Shown here one piece after another: positions 1 through 7,236 of a DNA stretch of 13,014 bases. The stretch is from assembly GCA_020343635.1 (NCBI GenBank), contig CP070804.1, positions 565,032 to 578,045 on the forward strand, read 5' to 3'. The first letter of the stretch is position 1. Every line of letters begins with the position of its first letter. The position numbers were made by a program, and so were the translations under genes. Origin of the DNA: Candidatus Aenigmatarchaeota archaeon. GTDB taxonomy: Archaea; Aenigmatarchaeota; Aenigmatarchaeia; QMZP01; JAFGSV01. Below the pieces are notes generated by a model. The model saw only the letters and a list, made by a program, of their open reading frames with translations. It had not been told where the DNA came from and made no database searches.

Positions 1-423
1 GGGAGCGGTTTTGCTTCTATTGCTTCTGTTTTGAGTCGGGCAATTAACTTGGATAGAACGTTAAAGATGGGTACGGAAGTTGAACCGCTTAAAACTCTAA
101 TCAATACCGATTCACCTAAAGCGGGTAGATTATCTAGAATTATAGAGAAGAGAATTGTTCCCACATACCGAGCTCTCGTAGCAGTTCAACACGATATGAA
201 TACTGATTTTGAAGAGCATGCACCTCAAAAAATTGAAGAAGCCGGTTATCTGAATATTCCTATTCATGATACCGAAAGATTAGTTGCAGAATATGGAAGT
301 TTGGTTACCCAATTGCGAGGAGAGTACGGAACTAAATTTCGCGATGTATTGGATAGATTGAGGAAATATGTCACTGACGCGAAAAAATACATATGTAGAA
401 ATCCAGATGTGATTGGGGCTTAA
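1..423 (+). CDS. Hypothetical protein, 3' part only (5' end outside window)
   Basis: The frame is open from base 1 to a TAA at 421-423, so the visible 140 residues are a C-terminal fragment. The TTG at 31 is a possible start but nothing supports it. I recognise no family. The protein is mostly charged and helix-like, with one Cys near the end and no membrane segment or signal peptide in the visible part. Its base composition is clearly more A/T-rich than the genes to its right (for example AAA/GAA/ATT/TTA codons against AAG/GAG/ATA/CTC next door), which hints at a different history or weak expression selection. It is followed directly by the carS promoter, so it is not co-transcribed in any obvious way with carS. 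Confidence 0.6.
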   Translation, partial: GSGFASIASVLSRAINLDRTLKMGTEVEPLKTLINTDSPKAGRLSRIIEKRIVPTYRALVAVQHDMNTDFEEHAPQKIEEAGYLNIPIHDTERLVAEYGSLVTQLRGEYGTKFRDVLDRLRKYVTDAKKYICRNPDVIGA

Positions 424-433
424 AACGTTTAAC

Positions 434-443
434 CCTTTTTAAC
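434..443 (+). promoter_or_regulatory. TATA-box for carS (leaderless)
   Basis: The T-rich element CCTTTTTAAC is centred about 26 bases before the carS ATG at 465, and no Shine-Dalgarno precedes that ATG. This is the spacing expected if transcription starts at the start codon. The same T-run may help end transcription of the upstream gene. Confidence 0.5.
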
Positions 444-464
444 GAATTCCCCACTATAATAAAA

Positions 465-1016
465 ATGGTCGCTGAGATATTCACCATCTATACCTTTGTT
501 GAAGCCCTGTGGCTCGTTCTTCCTGCCTATGCTGCGAATGGCCTCGTACCTCTGTTTAAAGGCAAAAAACGGCTCGATTTCGGCCGGAATTTCCTAGATG
601 GGCGTCCAATACTGGGCAAAGGAAAGACGCTGGAAGGGCTCGTTATAGGCTCTGTGATAGGCATCATAATAGCGCTCATACAGATGATATTCTTCCCGGT
701 CCTGCCCTGGGGGCTGTCGGACAGGCCGCTTACGATAATACCTATGGGACCGGTTCTCGGCTTCCTGCTGGGTTTCGGGGCCATGGCGGGCGATTCAGCT
801 GCGTCATTCATAAAGAGGAGGTTCAACATCAGGAGCGGGGGGTCCGCGCCCATTCTGGATCAGCTTGACTTCCTTTTCGGAGCCTTCCTGTTCGCTTCGC
901 TCGCAGTCACGATAAAGCTGGAGTGGGTGATACTGATGGCGATACTCACGCCGGTATTCCACTATGCAGCGTGCGTTATTGGCTATTTGCTTAAGATAAA
1001 GAAAGAACCCTGGTGA
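465..1016 (+). CDS. carS: CDP-archaeol synthase (CTP:2,3-di-O-geranylgeranylglycerol-phosphate cytidylyltransferase)
   Basis: CarS (former DUF46) activates unsaturated archaetidic acid with CTP to give CDP-archaeol, the branch point of archaeal polar lipid synthesis, in the cytoplasmic membrane. The 183-residue length is normal. Visible family motifs are N25-G-L-V-P29, the D45-G-x-x-I-L-G-x-G-K-T block (45-55), and the second catalytic-type block G109-D110-x-x-x-S-F-I-K-R-R (109-119) followed by P129-x-L-D-Q-L-D-F (129-136). Hydrophobic segments lie near 8-24, 59-80, 93-110 and 136-175, as expected for a CDP-alcohol-type integral membrane enzyme. The ATG at 465 has no Shine-Dalgarno but a TATA element about 26 bases upstream. 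The gene is convergent with tmk and its TGA (1014-1016) directly abuts the tmk stop codon. This is a core lipid gene and fixes the window as archaeal. Confidence 0.93.
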   Translation: MVAEIFTIYTFVEALWLVLPAYAANGLVPLFKGKKRLDFGRNFLDGRPILGKGKTLEGLVIGSVIGIIIALIQMIFFPVLPWGLSDRPLTIIPMGPVLGFLLGFGAMAGDSAASFIKRRFNIRSGGSAPILDQLDFLFGAFLFASLAVTIKLEWVILMAILTPVFHYAACVIGYLLKIKKEPW

Positions 1017-1625
1017 TTAACTGGTCTTCTCCAGGACGTTCAGGACTTCCCTCGCTATCTCTTCCTTCGGCTTTTCTCCGTCCAGAACGAACCACTGGCC
1101 GAAAACATTGCTTCTCGACATCTCCTCGTAGGACGCGTTGACCCTTCCCAGGAATGCCAGGTCGGCCTCGTTCCTGTCGAGCTTGCCGCTCTCGTCCATC
1201 TTGCGCTTGGCTGACTCATCGGGCGTGATATTCAGAAAGAACACTATGTCCGGTTTTGGGACCCCGAAGTCCTTAGCGAACCTGAGCGCTTTGTCGCGCC
1301 TGAATCCCCGGATGCCCTGATAAACGATAGTCGAAAGGAAGTATCTGTCGCATATGACGTTCCTGCCTTTGTTCAGCCATGCGTTAATCTTCTCCCTGTC
1401 CTTGACCATGTCTCCGGCGTAGAGAAGGAACTGCATCTCGGCCGACAGCTCATGCTTCCTGTCAAGGAAAAGGCGGATGAGCTTACCAAGGTCTCCTTCG
1501 TAGTCAGGATACTCTATCCTCTCTGCCTTGATTCCCTTAGAAAGCATGTGCTTGAGCAACAGCTTGGACTGGGTCTCTGTCCCTGAACCGTCTATTCCCT
1601 CAAAGACTATAAGCTTTCCTCTCAT
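1017..1625 (-). CDS. tmk: Thymidylate kinase (dTMP kinase) with atypical Walker A
   Basis: Phosphorylates dTMP to dTDP with ATP. The 202-residue length is typical. The N-terminal F-E-G-I-D-G-S-G motif (8-15) is the dTMP-kinase P-loop, but the next residues read T16-E-T-Q, so Thr stands where the Walker A Lys is expected; the codon is ACA. Other family features are intact: Y39-P-D-Y with basic residues after it, the C92-D93-R94-Y95 motif that contacts the nucleotide and Mg, Y102-Q103-G104 in the dTMP site, and an Arg/Lys-rich LID near 145-160. The ATG overlaps the adk stop as ATGA, so translation is probably coupled to adk. The stop codon lies flush against that of carS on the other strand. 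The assignment to the family is firm. Activity is less certain because of the P-loop change, although lysine-less variants may exist in relatives. Confidence 0.87.
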   Translation of the reverse strand: MRGKLIVFEGIDGSGTETQSKLLLKHMLSKGIKAERIEYPDYEGDLGKLIRLFLDRKHELSAEMQFLLYAGDMVKDREKINAWLNKGRNVICDRYFLSTIVYQGIRGFRRDKALRFAKDFGVPKPDIVFFLNITPDESAKRKMDESGKLDRNEADLAFLGRVNASYEEMSRSNVFGQWFVLDGEKPKEEIAREVLNVLEKTS

Positions 1626-2296
1626 GCGTACTTCCTGAGCAATTCAACAATCTTGGGCACCATCTCGTCCGGTCCTGCGGTCGGCTTGAAAGTGAGGATG
1701 GGATCGCCCTTCTTCTTGTAGTATTCTATTAGCGGGCTCGTCTGTGCGTGGTAAGCCTGGAGCCTTTCCTTTATGACCTCGACCTTGTCGTCGTCCCTCT
1801 GGTAAAGCCCTCCTCCGCATTTATCGCATTTACCTTCGACCTTAGGGGGCATCGAAGGCATCTTTATGCCCTCGCGGTCTATGTTAGCGACATTGTATAT
1901 GTCCCCGCATTTCCTGCATACCCTCCTTGCGGATATCTTCTCTATGAGTATGTCCTCGGGAAGCTCTATGTTCAGGACGGCGTCCACCTTTCTCACGCTG
2001 TCAAGGGCTTCTGCCTGAGGCACTGTCCTGGGGAAACCGTCGAGTATGAAGCCCTTCTCTGCATCCGGCTCGGCTACCCTTTTCTTGAATATGTCTATTA
2101 CTATGTCGTCGGGCACAAGAGCCCCCGATTCCATTATCGGCTTTACCTTTTTTCCGAGCTCGGTTCCCTTCCTGACTTCCTCTCTGAATATGTCTCCTGT
2201 TTAGATGTGCGTTATGCCCAGTATAGGTCCTGCCCTAGAGGCATAGGTAGATTTACCTACGCCAGGTGGCCCAAAAAAGACAAAGTGCATTCCCAT
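1622..2296 (-). CDS. adk: Adenylate kinase, interrupted by one in-frame TAA
   Basis: Interconverts 2 ADP with ATP and AMP. Read from the ATG at 2296 (alternative 2290), the frame encodes 224 residues, the usual size of zinc-LID adenylate kinases. It shows the P-loop G9-P-P-G-V-G-K-S-T (9-17), then G-I-T-H-I, then a TAA codon (2203-2201) exactly where the invariant Ser of H-I-S-T-G-D belongs, then T-G-D-I-F-R. Downstream are D-G-F-P-R-T (86-91) and the Cys4 zinc LID (C127, C130, C157, C160) with D-D-D-K. The frame is otherwise unbroken, so the lesion is one base (TCA to TAA would do it). A start at 2134 would remove the P-loop and cannot give an active enzyme. AGAGG at 2304-2308 is a plausible Shine-Dalgarno for 2296. 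The gene lies between ppdK and tmk on the same strand and overlaps tmk by ATGA. Confidence 0.88.
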
Positions 2297-2354
2297 CCAT
2301 TCGCCTCTAATTTTCAGACTGACAGTTAATGCTCTAAATTACGGTTGATTCTTT

Positions 2355-4973
2355 TTATTTGTTGTTTTCTTCAATAACAGCCTGCGCAGCCGCGAGCCTG
2401 GCTATAGGGACCCTGTAGGGTGAGCAGCTCACCTCGTCCAGGCCTATTTTATGACAGAACTTGACTGAATCGGGGTCTCCCCCGTGTTCCCCGCATATCC
2501 CGATTTCTATGTTCTTCTTCACCTTCCTGGCTCCGCTGACGCAGTACTGCATCAGCTTGCCGACGCCCGTCTGGTCTATGCTTTCGAACGGGTCTCTTCC
2601 ATAGACGCCCTTGTCCACATAAGTGACCAGGAACTTGCCTGCGTCGTCCCTCGAGAAACCACAGGCCATCTGTGTTAGGTCATTCGTTCCGAAGGACATG
2701 AAGTCTGCCTCCTTCGCGATCTCGTCCGCAGTGATGGCTGCCCTCGGGACCTCCATCATCGTCCCGACCTTGTACTTTACCCTGCCCTTGACCTTAAGCT
2801 CGGCAGCCACCTTCTCGATGATCTCCCTTATCATGGTGAACTCATGCACATGTCCGATTAAGGGAACCTCGATGTAAGGGACGGGAACCGCGCCTTCCTT
2901 CTTGGCCTCGAATGCCGCCTCGAATATGGCCCTGACCTGCATCTCGTTTATCTCGGGATACTTGACCCCCAGCCTGCATCCCCTGAATCCGAGCATGGGG
3001 TTGAGCTCCTTCAGGGACTCGACTGTCTCCTTTATCTTTGCGGCCGGGACCTTCATGTCCTTTGCAAGCTCATGTATCTCTTCATCCTCGTGCGGAAGGA
3101 ACTCGTGCAAAGGCGGGTCAAGCAACCTTATCACTATGGGCATGCCACTCATCACCTTGTACAATCCCTTGAAGTCCCCCCTCTGCATGGGTAGCAGCTT
3201 GTTCAGCGCCTTCTTCCTCTCCTCGGGGGTCTCAGAAAGTATCATCTCCCTCATGGCCGTTATCCTCTCCGGCTTGAAGAACATGTGCTCGGTCCTGCAG
3301 AGACCTATGCCCTCTGCACCGAACTTCCTGGCGATTTCCGCATCCTTGGGCGTGTCAGCGTTGGTCTTCACAGAAAGCCTCTTCCTCTTGTCGACCCACT
3401 TCATCAGGGCTGCGAAATCGCCTCCTATCTCCGGCTCTATCAGGGGCAGCTCCCCCTTGAACACTTCCCCGGCAGATCCGTCCAGGCTTATTATGTCGCC
3501 TTTCTTGACAATAATCTTCTTTGAGGGCACTTTGAACTGGCCTGCCTTCTCGTCAACGATTATGGACTCGCAGCCCGCGACGCAGCACTTGCCCATGCCT
3601 CTTGCTACGACTGCGGCATGGCTGGTCATCCCGCCTCTGGCCGTGAGGATGCCCTCGGCGGCGTTCATGCCCTCTATGTCCTCGGGGCTCGTCTCGGTCC
3701 TGACAAGGACGAGCTTCGTCTTCGGATCCTTCTCCTTCATCCTCGTGGCCTCGTCGGCTGTAAACACCGCCTTCCCTACGGCTGCACCAGGGGATGCCGG
3801 CAATCCCTTGGCTATGGCATGCTCCTTCTCCTTGGCCTTGGGGTCTATCTGCTTGTGAAGAAGCTGATCCAGCTGCTCTGCCTTCATCTTCATGATGGCC
3901 TTCTCCTCAGTGAGCAGTCCCTCGCTGACCATATCCACGGCTATCTTGACCGCGGCCGCGGCGGTCCTCTTGCCGTCCCTGGTCTGCAGGACGTACATCT
4001 TGCCCTTCTCTATGGTGAACTCGAAGTCCTGCATGTCCCTGTAGCTCTTCTCAAGTATCCCCCTAATCTTCTGCAGCTCCCTGTAGCTCTTGGGAATCTC
4101 CTTCTTCATATCCTCGAAATGCTTTGGAGTCCTTATGCCCGCGACGACGTCCTCTCCCTGGGCGTTCATCAGGTACTCCCCGTAAAGCTTGTTCTCTCCC
4201 GTGGCGGGGTTCCTCGTGAATCCGACGCCTGTTCCGGAATCCAATCCCAGGTTACCGAAAACCATGGTCTGCACGTTCACCGCAGTCCCGAGATCATCAG
4301 GTATGTTGTTCAGCCTCCTGTATGCCCTCGCCCTCTTGTTGTCCCATGAGTTGAAGACGGCATCCACGGACATCTTCAGCTGTTCCATTGGTTCCTGGGG
4401 GAACAGCTTTCCTGTCTTCTTCTTTATGGCCTTCTTGTACCCGTCGACGACCCTCCTGAGATCCTCCACGGAGAGGTCTGTGTCCTGCCTTCCCTTCTTC
4501 ACGGCATCAAGCTCTGCCTCGAATTCCGCGTGTTCCACTCCCATGACGACATTGCCGAACATCTGTATGAATCTCCTGTAGGAGTCCCAGGCGAACCTGG
4601 CGTCACCAGACTGCTTCGAGAGTCCCTCGACGGCCTGGTCGTTCAGTCCCAGGTTGAGAACCGTGTCCATCATCCCCGGCATTGAAACAGCTGCGCCCGA
4701 ACGTACAGAAACGAGAAGCGGGTCGTCGATATCATCGAACTTCTTTCCCATCTTTCTCTCCAGCTTTGCCACATTGTTCTCTATCTGCCTGAGCAGCCCT
4801 GACGGCCACTTCTTTGTTTTGTTCACATCTATGCAGACCTCTGCAGTCACTGTAAACCCCGGGGGGACCGGGAGCCCTATCTTCGTCATGGATCCGAGAT
4901 TGGCGCCCTTGCCTCCAAGAAGCCTCTTATTCTTGGTGTCTCCCTCTCCGAAAAAATACACAAGCTTATCCAT
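2355..4973 (-). CDS. ppdK: Pyruvate, phosphate dikinase
   Basis: Catalyses ATP + Pi + pyruvate to AMP + PPi + PEP, reversible, serving glycolysis or gluconeogenesis in the cytosol. It is complete at 872 residues, the normal size. Domains in order: the ATP-grasp nucleotide-binding domain with G20-G-K-G-A-N-L (20-26) and S89-V-R-S-G-A (89-94); the swivelling phosphohistidine domain with G-G-M-T450-S-H452-A-A, where H452 carries the phosphate and T450 is the site a regulatory kinase uses in plants and bacteria; and the PEP/pyruvate TIM barrel with E741-V-P-R, G-T-N-D765 (metal ligands) and catalytic C827 in I-C-G-E-H-G-G. The ATG at 4973 has a TATA-like T/A run about 28 bases upstream and no Shine-Dalgarno. 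AMP made by this enzyme is the substrate of adk, the next gene on the same strand, 58 bases downstream. Confidence 0.96.
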   Translation of the reverse strand: MDKLVYFFGEGDTKNKRLLGGKGANLGSMTKIGLPVPPGFTVTAEVCIDVNKTKKWPSGLLRQIENNVAKLERKMGKKFDDIDDPLLVSVRSGAAVSMPGMMDTVLNLGLNDQAVEGLSKQSGDARFAWDSYRRFIQMFGNVVMGVEHAEFEAELDAVKKGRQDTDLSVEDLRRVVDGYKKAIKKKTGKLFPQEPMEQLKMSVDAVFNSWDNKRARAYRRLNNIPDDLGTAVNVQTMVFGNLGLDSGTGVGFTRNPATGENKLYGEYLMNAQGEDVVAGIRTPKHFEDMKKEIPKSYRELQKIRGILEKSYRDMQDFEFTIEKGKMYVLQTRDGKRTAAAAVKIAVDMVSEGLLTEEKAIMKMKAEQLDQLLHKQIDPKAKEKEHAIAKGLPASPGAAVGKAVFTADEATRMKEKDPKTKLVLVRTETSPEDIEGMNAAEGILTARGGMTSHAAVVARGMGKCCVAGCESIIVDEKAGQFKVPSKKIIVKKGDIISLDGSAGEVFKGELPLIEPEIGGDFAALMKWVDKRKRLSVKTNADTPKDAEIARKFGAEGIGLCRTEHMFFKPERITAMREMILSETPEERKKALNKLLPMQRGDFKGLYKVMSGMPIVIRLLDPPLHEFLPHEDEEIHELAKDMKVPAAKIKETVESLKELNPMLGFRGCRLGVKYPEINEMQVRAIFEAAFEAKKEGAVPVPYIEVPLIGHVHEFTMIREIIEKVAAELKVKGRVKYKVGTMMEVPRAAITADEIAKEADFMSFGTNDLTQMACGFSRDDAGKFLVTYVDKGVYGRDPFESIDQTGVGKLMQYCVSGARKVKKNIEIGICGEHGGDPDSVKFCHKIGLDEVSCSPYRVPIARLAAAQAVIEENNK

Positions 4974-4995
4974 GCCCTATTTATTATGGAAACTG

Positions 4996-5008
4996 TTAAA
5001 AAAGTTTA
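4996..5008 (-). promoter_or_regulatory. TATA-like box for ppdK
   Basis: On the minus strand the run AACTTTTTTAA is centred about 28 bases before the ppdK ATG, consistent with a leaderless or very short-leader transcript. A second A/T-rich stretch sits closer to the start, so the exact start site is uncertain. Confidence 0.4.
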
Positions 5009-5047
5009 TCGGGTCTGTTTACGGCAAAAGTCGCTTCTTCCTTGGAA

Positions 5048-5335
5048 TCATTTATTTTTTCTATAATGTATAATTTGTAATAAGATCATTCCTGTTGTTG
5101 CGACTCCTAATCCGTGCCCAATTATCAGTACAATATCATTTCTCAAAAAACCATATATTGTCCACAGTAAATATGAAGTCCACAAAATAATCATGAGTGT
5201 TGTTGATACTCCTTTGGTTGACTTGTTTATGTAATTTTTTCTCACCTGGTCCGGGAAACCAAAGAGCTTTACGAGAATGGTAAAAATGACTGTTAAAACA
5301 CCGACAATTACGACAAGTGATAGGTCAAATGCCAT
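5048..5335 (-). CDS. SemiSWEET-like PQ-loop membrane protein
   Basis: The protein has 95 residues and three predicted helices (about 8-25, 45-62, 68-88), the half-transporter architecture of the SemiSWEET/PQ-loop family, whose members dimerise to move small sugars. The first helix is followed by F27-P28-D29-Q30 and then K-N-Y-I-N-K-S-T-K-G-V-S, matching the family's PQ-plus-KS-x-x-G-x-S signature with a one-residue insertion in PQ. A conserved-type W52/Y55 pair and N66 lie in or near helix 2. The gene is visibly more A/T-rich than its neighbours. The ATG at 5335 has a TATA-like element about 24 bases upstream (5352-5364). Substrate cannot be told from sequence. It is divergent from the topoisomerase-like gene and follows no obvious operon. 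Confidence 0.75.
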   Translation of the reverse strand: MAFDLSLVVIVGVLTVIFTILVKLFGFPDQVRKNYINKSTKGVSTTLMIILWTSYLLWTIYGFLRNDIVLIIGHGLGVATTGMILLQIIHYRKNK

Positions 5336-5351
5336 GAATAGAATACCACTC

Positions 5352-5364
5352 CCTTATTAAAAAG
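5352..5364 (-). promoter_or_regulatory. TATA-like box for the SemiSWEET-like gene
   Basis: On the minus strand CTTTTTAATAAGG lies 17-29 bases before the ATG at 5335. No Shine-Dalgarno is visible, so a leaderless transcript is likely. Confidence 0.4.
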
Positions 5365-5395
5365 TCACTTCTTCATTTCCCCTGCGGGTGAAGAC

Positions 5396-5406
5396 TTATT
5401 TATTTT
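5396..5406 (+). promoter_or_regulatory. TATA-box for the topoisomerase IB-like gene
   Basis: TTATTTATTTT is centred 24-25 bases before the GTG at 5425. It supports that GTG as the start of a leaderless mRNA, since no other ATG or GTG is available in the frame back to the TGA at 5389. Confidence 0.45.
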
Positions 5407-5424
5407 CTGAACAAAGAATTAATC

Positions 5425-6501
5425 GTGACAAGGAAAAAAGCCGCCAAAAAAGCCAGGACCATTCCTACAGGGACCATACGCATAAAGGTGGAGGATCTCA
5501 GACCTTACGAGAAGACCAGAACGGGCTGGAAGAGGTCCAGGCGCGAGTTCCCGGAACTGATGCACGTCGTGGAGCTTTTCAAGGCGCAGAAGGACTTCAG
5601 CGCCCTCATAGACGCCAGGGACATGAACTTCCTGAAGGGACAGCTCTCTCCTGACGGGAAAACACAGGGAGCCAGGATTACCATACTCCCGGACGGACGG
5701 AAGCTTGATAAAGCGTACTCGCTGTTTGCAGATCAGCTCGCCATACACGACGAGGCTTCGAACACGCACTGGGACGTCATATACAGGAATCCCGGCGGGA
5801 CGTATTCTTACGTCTACACGCTCGACAAGAAGGAGCAGTCCAGGAGGAAGAAGTACAGGGAAGTGGAGCATTTCGAGCAGCTGTATCCGAACATAGACGC
5901 AGAGGTCACGAAAGCGCTCGACGACCGGGACGACGACATGGCGATACCCATGTACACGCTCCTTAAGACGTACATGCGAGTGGGAAATGAAATGTACTAC
6001 AAGGCGCATGGGAGCAAAGGCCTGACGACGCTGAAGAAGAAGGACATCCACATAAAGGGGAGCAGCGTCACATTCAAGTACCTCTCCAAGGGAGGCGTCC
6101 CGAGAGAGTTCACCGAGGAGTTCCCTGAGAATTACATCAAACGAGTGAAGAAACTCATGGCAGGTAAAAAGCCCGAGGACTTCGTTTTCGTGAATCGGAA
6201 GACAGGGCACCCGCTCAGCGATACGCACTTCAAGCACGCGTTCGGAAGATACTGCGACCACGAGTTCTATCCTCACATAGTGAGATCATTCTATGCCACG
6301 GAGAAGGCTAAGGAGTTCTTAAGCATGCACGACAAGGTAACGAAGAAGGAGCTGCTGGATTTCTACAGGTTCCTTGCAGCGAAGCTGGGCCACAAGCGCT
6401 TCGTCAAGAAGGATCACGAGTGGAAGGAGAGCTACAGCGTAACCATACACCACTACATAGAACCCAGGCTGCTTGACAAGCTTAATTCACTTGTCGGATA
6501 G
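5425..6501 (+). CDS. Type IB DNA topoisomerase-like protein (tyrosine recombinase superfamily)
   Basis: Type IB topoisomerases nick one DNA strand through a 3'-phosphotyrosine and relax supercoils. This 358-residue protein has the family's plan: a Lys-rich start (1-12), an N-terminal DNA-clamp-like part (about 15-160) with the W116-D-V-I-Y...Y-V-Y...R-R-K-K-Y-R-E-V-E-H-F region that resembles the bacterial 'pentamer/hairpin' segment, and a C-terminal catalytic core. Candidate catalytic residues are R185 in Y-M-R-V-G-N-E-M-Y, K222 in the hairpin Y-L-S-K-G-G, R287 in H-I-V-R-S-F-Y-A-T, H323 in L-G-H-K-R, and Y344 in H-H-Y-I-E-P. G-L-T-T-L-K-K-K-D-I (199-208) is also typical. The gap between H323 and Y344 (21 residues) is longer than usual. 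No att sites, repeats or phage genes flank it, which favours a housekeeping topoisomerase over an integrase. It starts at GTG and is convergent with the OB-fold gene, 11 bases apart. Confidence 0.78.
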   Translation: MTRKKAAKKARTIPTGTIRIKVEDLRPYEKTRTGWKRSRREFPELMHVVELFKAQKDFSALIDARDMNFLKGQLSPDGKTQGARITILPDGRKLDKAYSLFADQLAIHDEASNTHWDVIYRNPGGTYSYVYTLDKKEQSRRKKYREVEHFEQLYPNIDAEVTKALDDRDDDMAIPMYTLLKTYMRVGNEMYYKAHGSKGLTTLKKKDIHIKGSSVTFKYLSKGGVPREFTEEFPENYIKRVKKLMAGKKPEDFVFVNRKTGHPLSDTHFKHAFGRYCDHEFYPHIVRSFYATEKAKEFLSMHDKVTKKELLDFYRFLAAKLGHKRFVKKDHEWKESYSVTIHHYIEPRLLDKLNSLVG

Positions 6502-6512
6502 CTTTAACCTGC

Positions 6513-7214
6513 TCAGGATCCGACCTGAACTGTCCTCTCGACCGGTCTTGTCGGTCTTTCTGTTGGTGTTATGGAAGTCACCTCAAGATCGAAGCCCCCG
6601 TACTTGGTCTTGATTACTCCGCTCACTTCGTAGAGTCCCTTGGTCAGGTTGCCCTTGGTGAAGAGTGCCTTCTCGATGGCGTCCAAACCTGTAAGGTGAA
6701 TCTCGCCGTTCAGATCATCGACCATGTAATAAGCGTAGATTCCCAGGGTTCCCGCTCCTCCTCCCTGCTCCAGCCTGTTCAGCAAGAAGCCAACAACGGT
6801 GACCTCCTGACCCGCGTAGCTCTGGTAGTTCTGCAGGTACTCGTCGAACGTTATCTCGACCGGAACCTCAACTGTGATGGTCTGGTACACTGGACCCGTT
6901 ACCGTCCCCTGCTGTGGCTGGGAAGACTGGGAAAAGGCAACCACGATTACCGCTATTATTGCCACGACAACGACCGCCAGCGGCTTGATGTTCTTCTCCG
7001 CGAACATTCTTGCTTTCTCTATTTCCTCCTTGGGTATGTACTTCTCTATGAATTTGGCGGTCTTCTCAATCTCCTCCTTGGGTATCTTCTCCTTTATGGT
7101 CTTGTGGACCTTTTCCGGATCCATGGATTTGGTTATCTCAGAAGCAGACGGCATTTCTGGGACAGGAATCTCGATCTTTATGGTTTTCTTCTTCTTTTTC
7201 TTTGCCATTAACAT
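6513..7214 (-). CDS. Membrane-anchored protein with OB-fold-like extracellular domain
   Basis: No named family recognised. The 233 residues show four parts: a very basic start (K5-K10); a cytoplasmic helical region with two tandem 16-residue repeats, I-P-K-E-E-I-E-K-T/A... (44-59 and 60-75), and a weaker third copy before them (about 31-43); one membrane helix (about 79-94); and a C-terminal domain (about 132-216) that reads like an OB fold (G-Q-E-V-T-V-V-G-F-L, Y-Y-M-V-D-D, G-E-I-H-L, G-L-Y-E-V-S-G-V-I-K-T). The positive-inside rule puts the OB-like part outside. It ends in a Pro/Thr/Arg tail. The ATG at 7214 is chosen over 7208 because a TATA element lies 25-32 bases before it. It is 22 bases downstream of the 10-TM gene on the same strand. 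Ligand and role unknown. Confidence 0.65.
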   Translation of the reverse strand: MLMAKKKKKKTIKIEIPVPEMPSASEITKSMDPEKVHKTIKEKIPKEEIEKTAKFIEKYIPKEEIEKARMFAEKNIKPLAVVVVAIIAVIVVAFSQSSQPQQGTVTGPVYQTITVEVPVEITFDEYLQNYQSYAGQEVTVVGFLLNRLEQGGGAGTLGIYAYYMVDDLNGEIHLTGLDAIEKALFTKGNLTKGLYEVSGVIKTKYGGFDLEVTSITPTERPTRPVERTVQVGS

Positions 7215-7236
7215 ATATTGTCGGCAGTTCCTAATA

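Noticed and set aside
1748..2329. Plus-strand ORF of 193 codons over adk
   Set aside because: The minus frame carries adenylate kinase motifs on both sides of its stop; the plus frame matches nothing recognisable.
2902..3858. Long plus-strand ORF (318 codons) opposite ppdK, and others at 3618-4349 and 4189-4581
   Set aside because: They are antisense shadows of a complete, highly conserved PPDK; they show no family motifs and no promoter or ribosome site.
5419..6276. Minus-strand ORF of 285 codons
   Set aside because: It lies opposite the topoisomerase-like gene, whose catalytic motifs and start signal are clear; the minus frame is low-complexity in Leu/Arg/Val.
5425..6501. Integrase of a mobile element
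   Set aside because: No direct repeats, tRNA gene, att-like sites or phage/plasmid genes are seen nearby, and the motifs fit topoisomerase IB better than a typical integrase.
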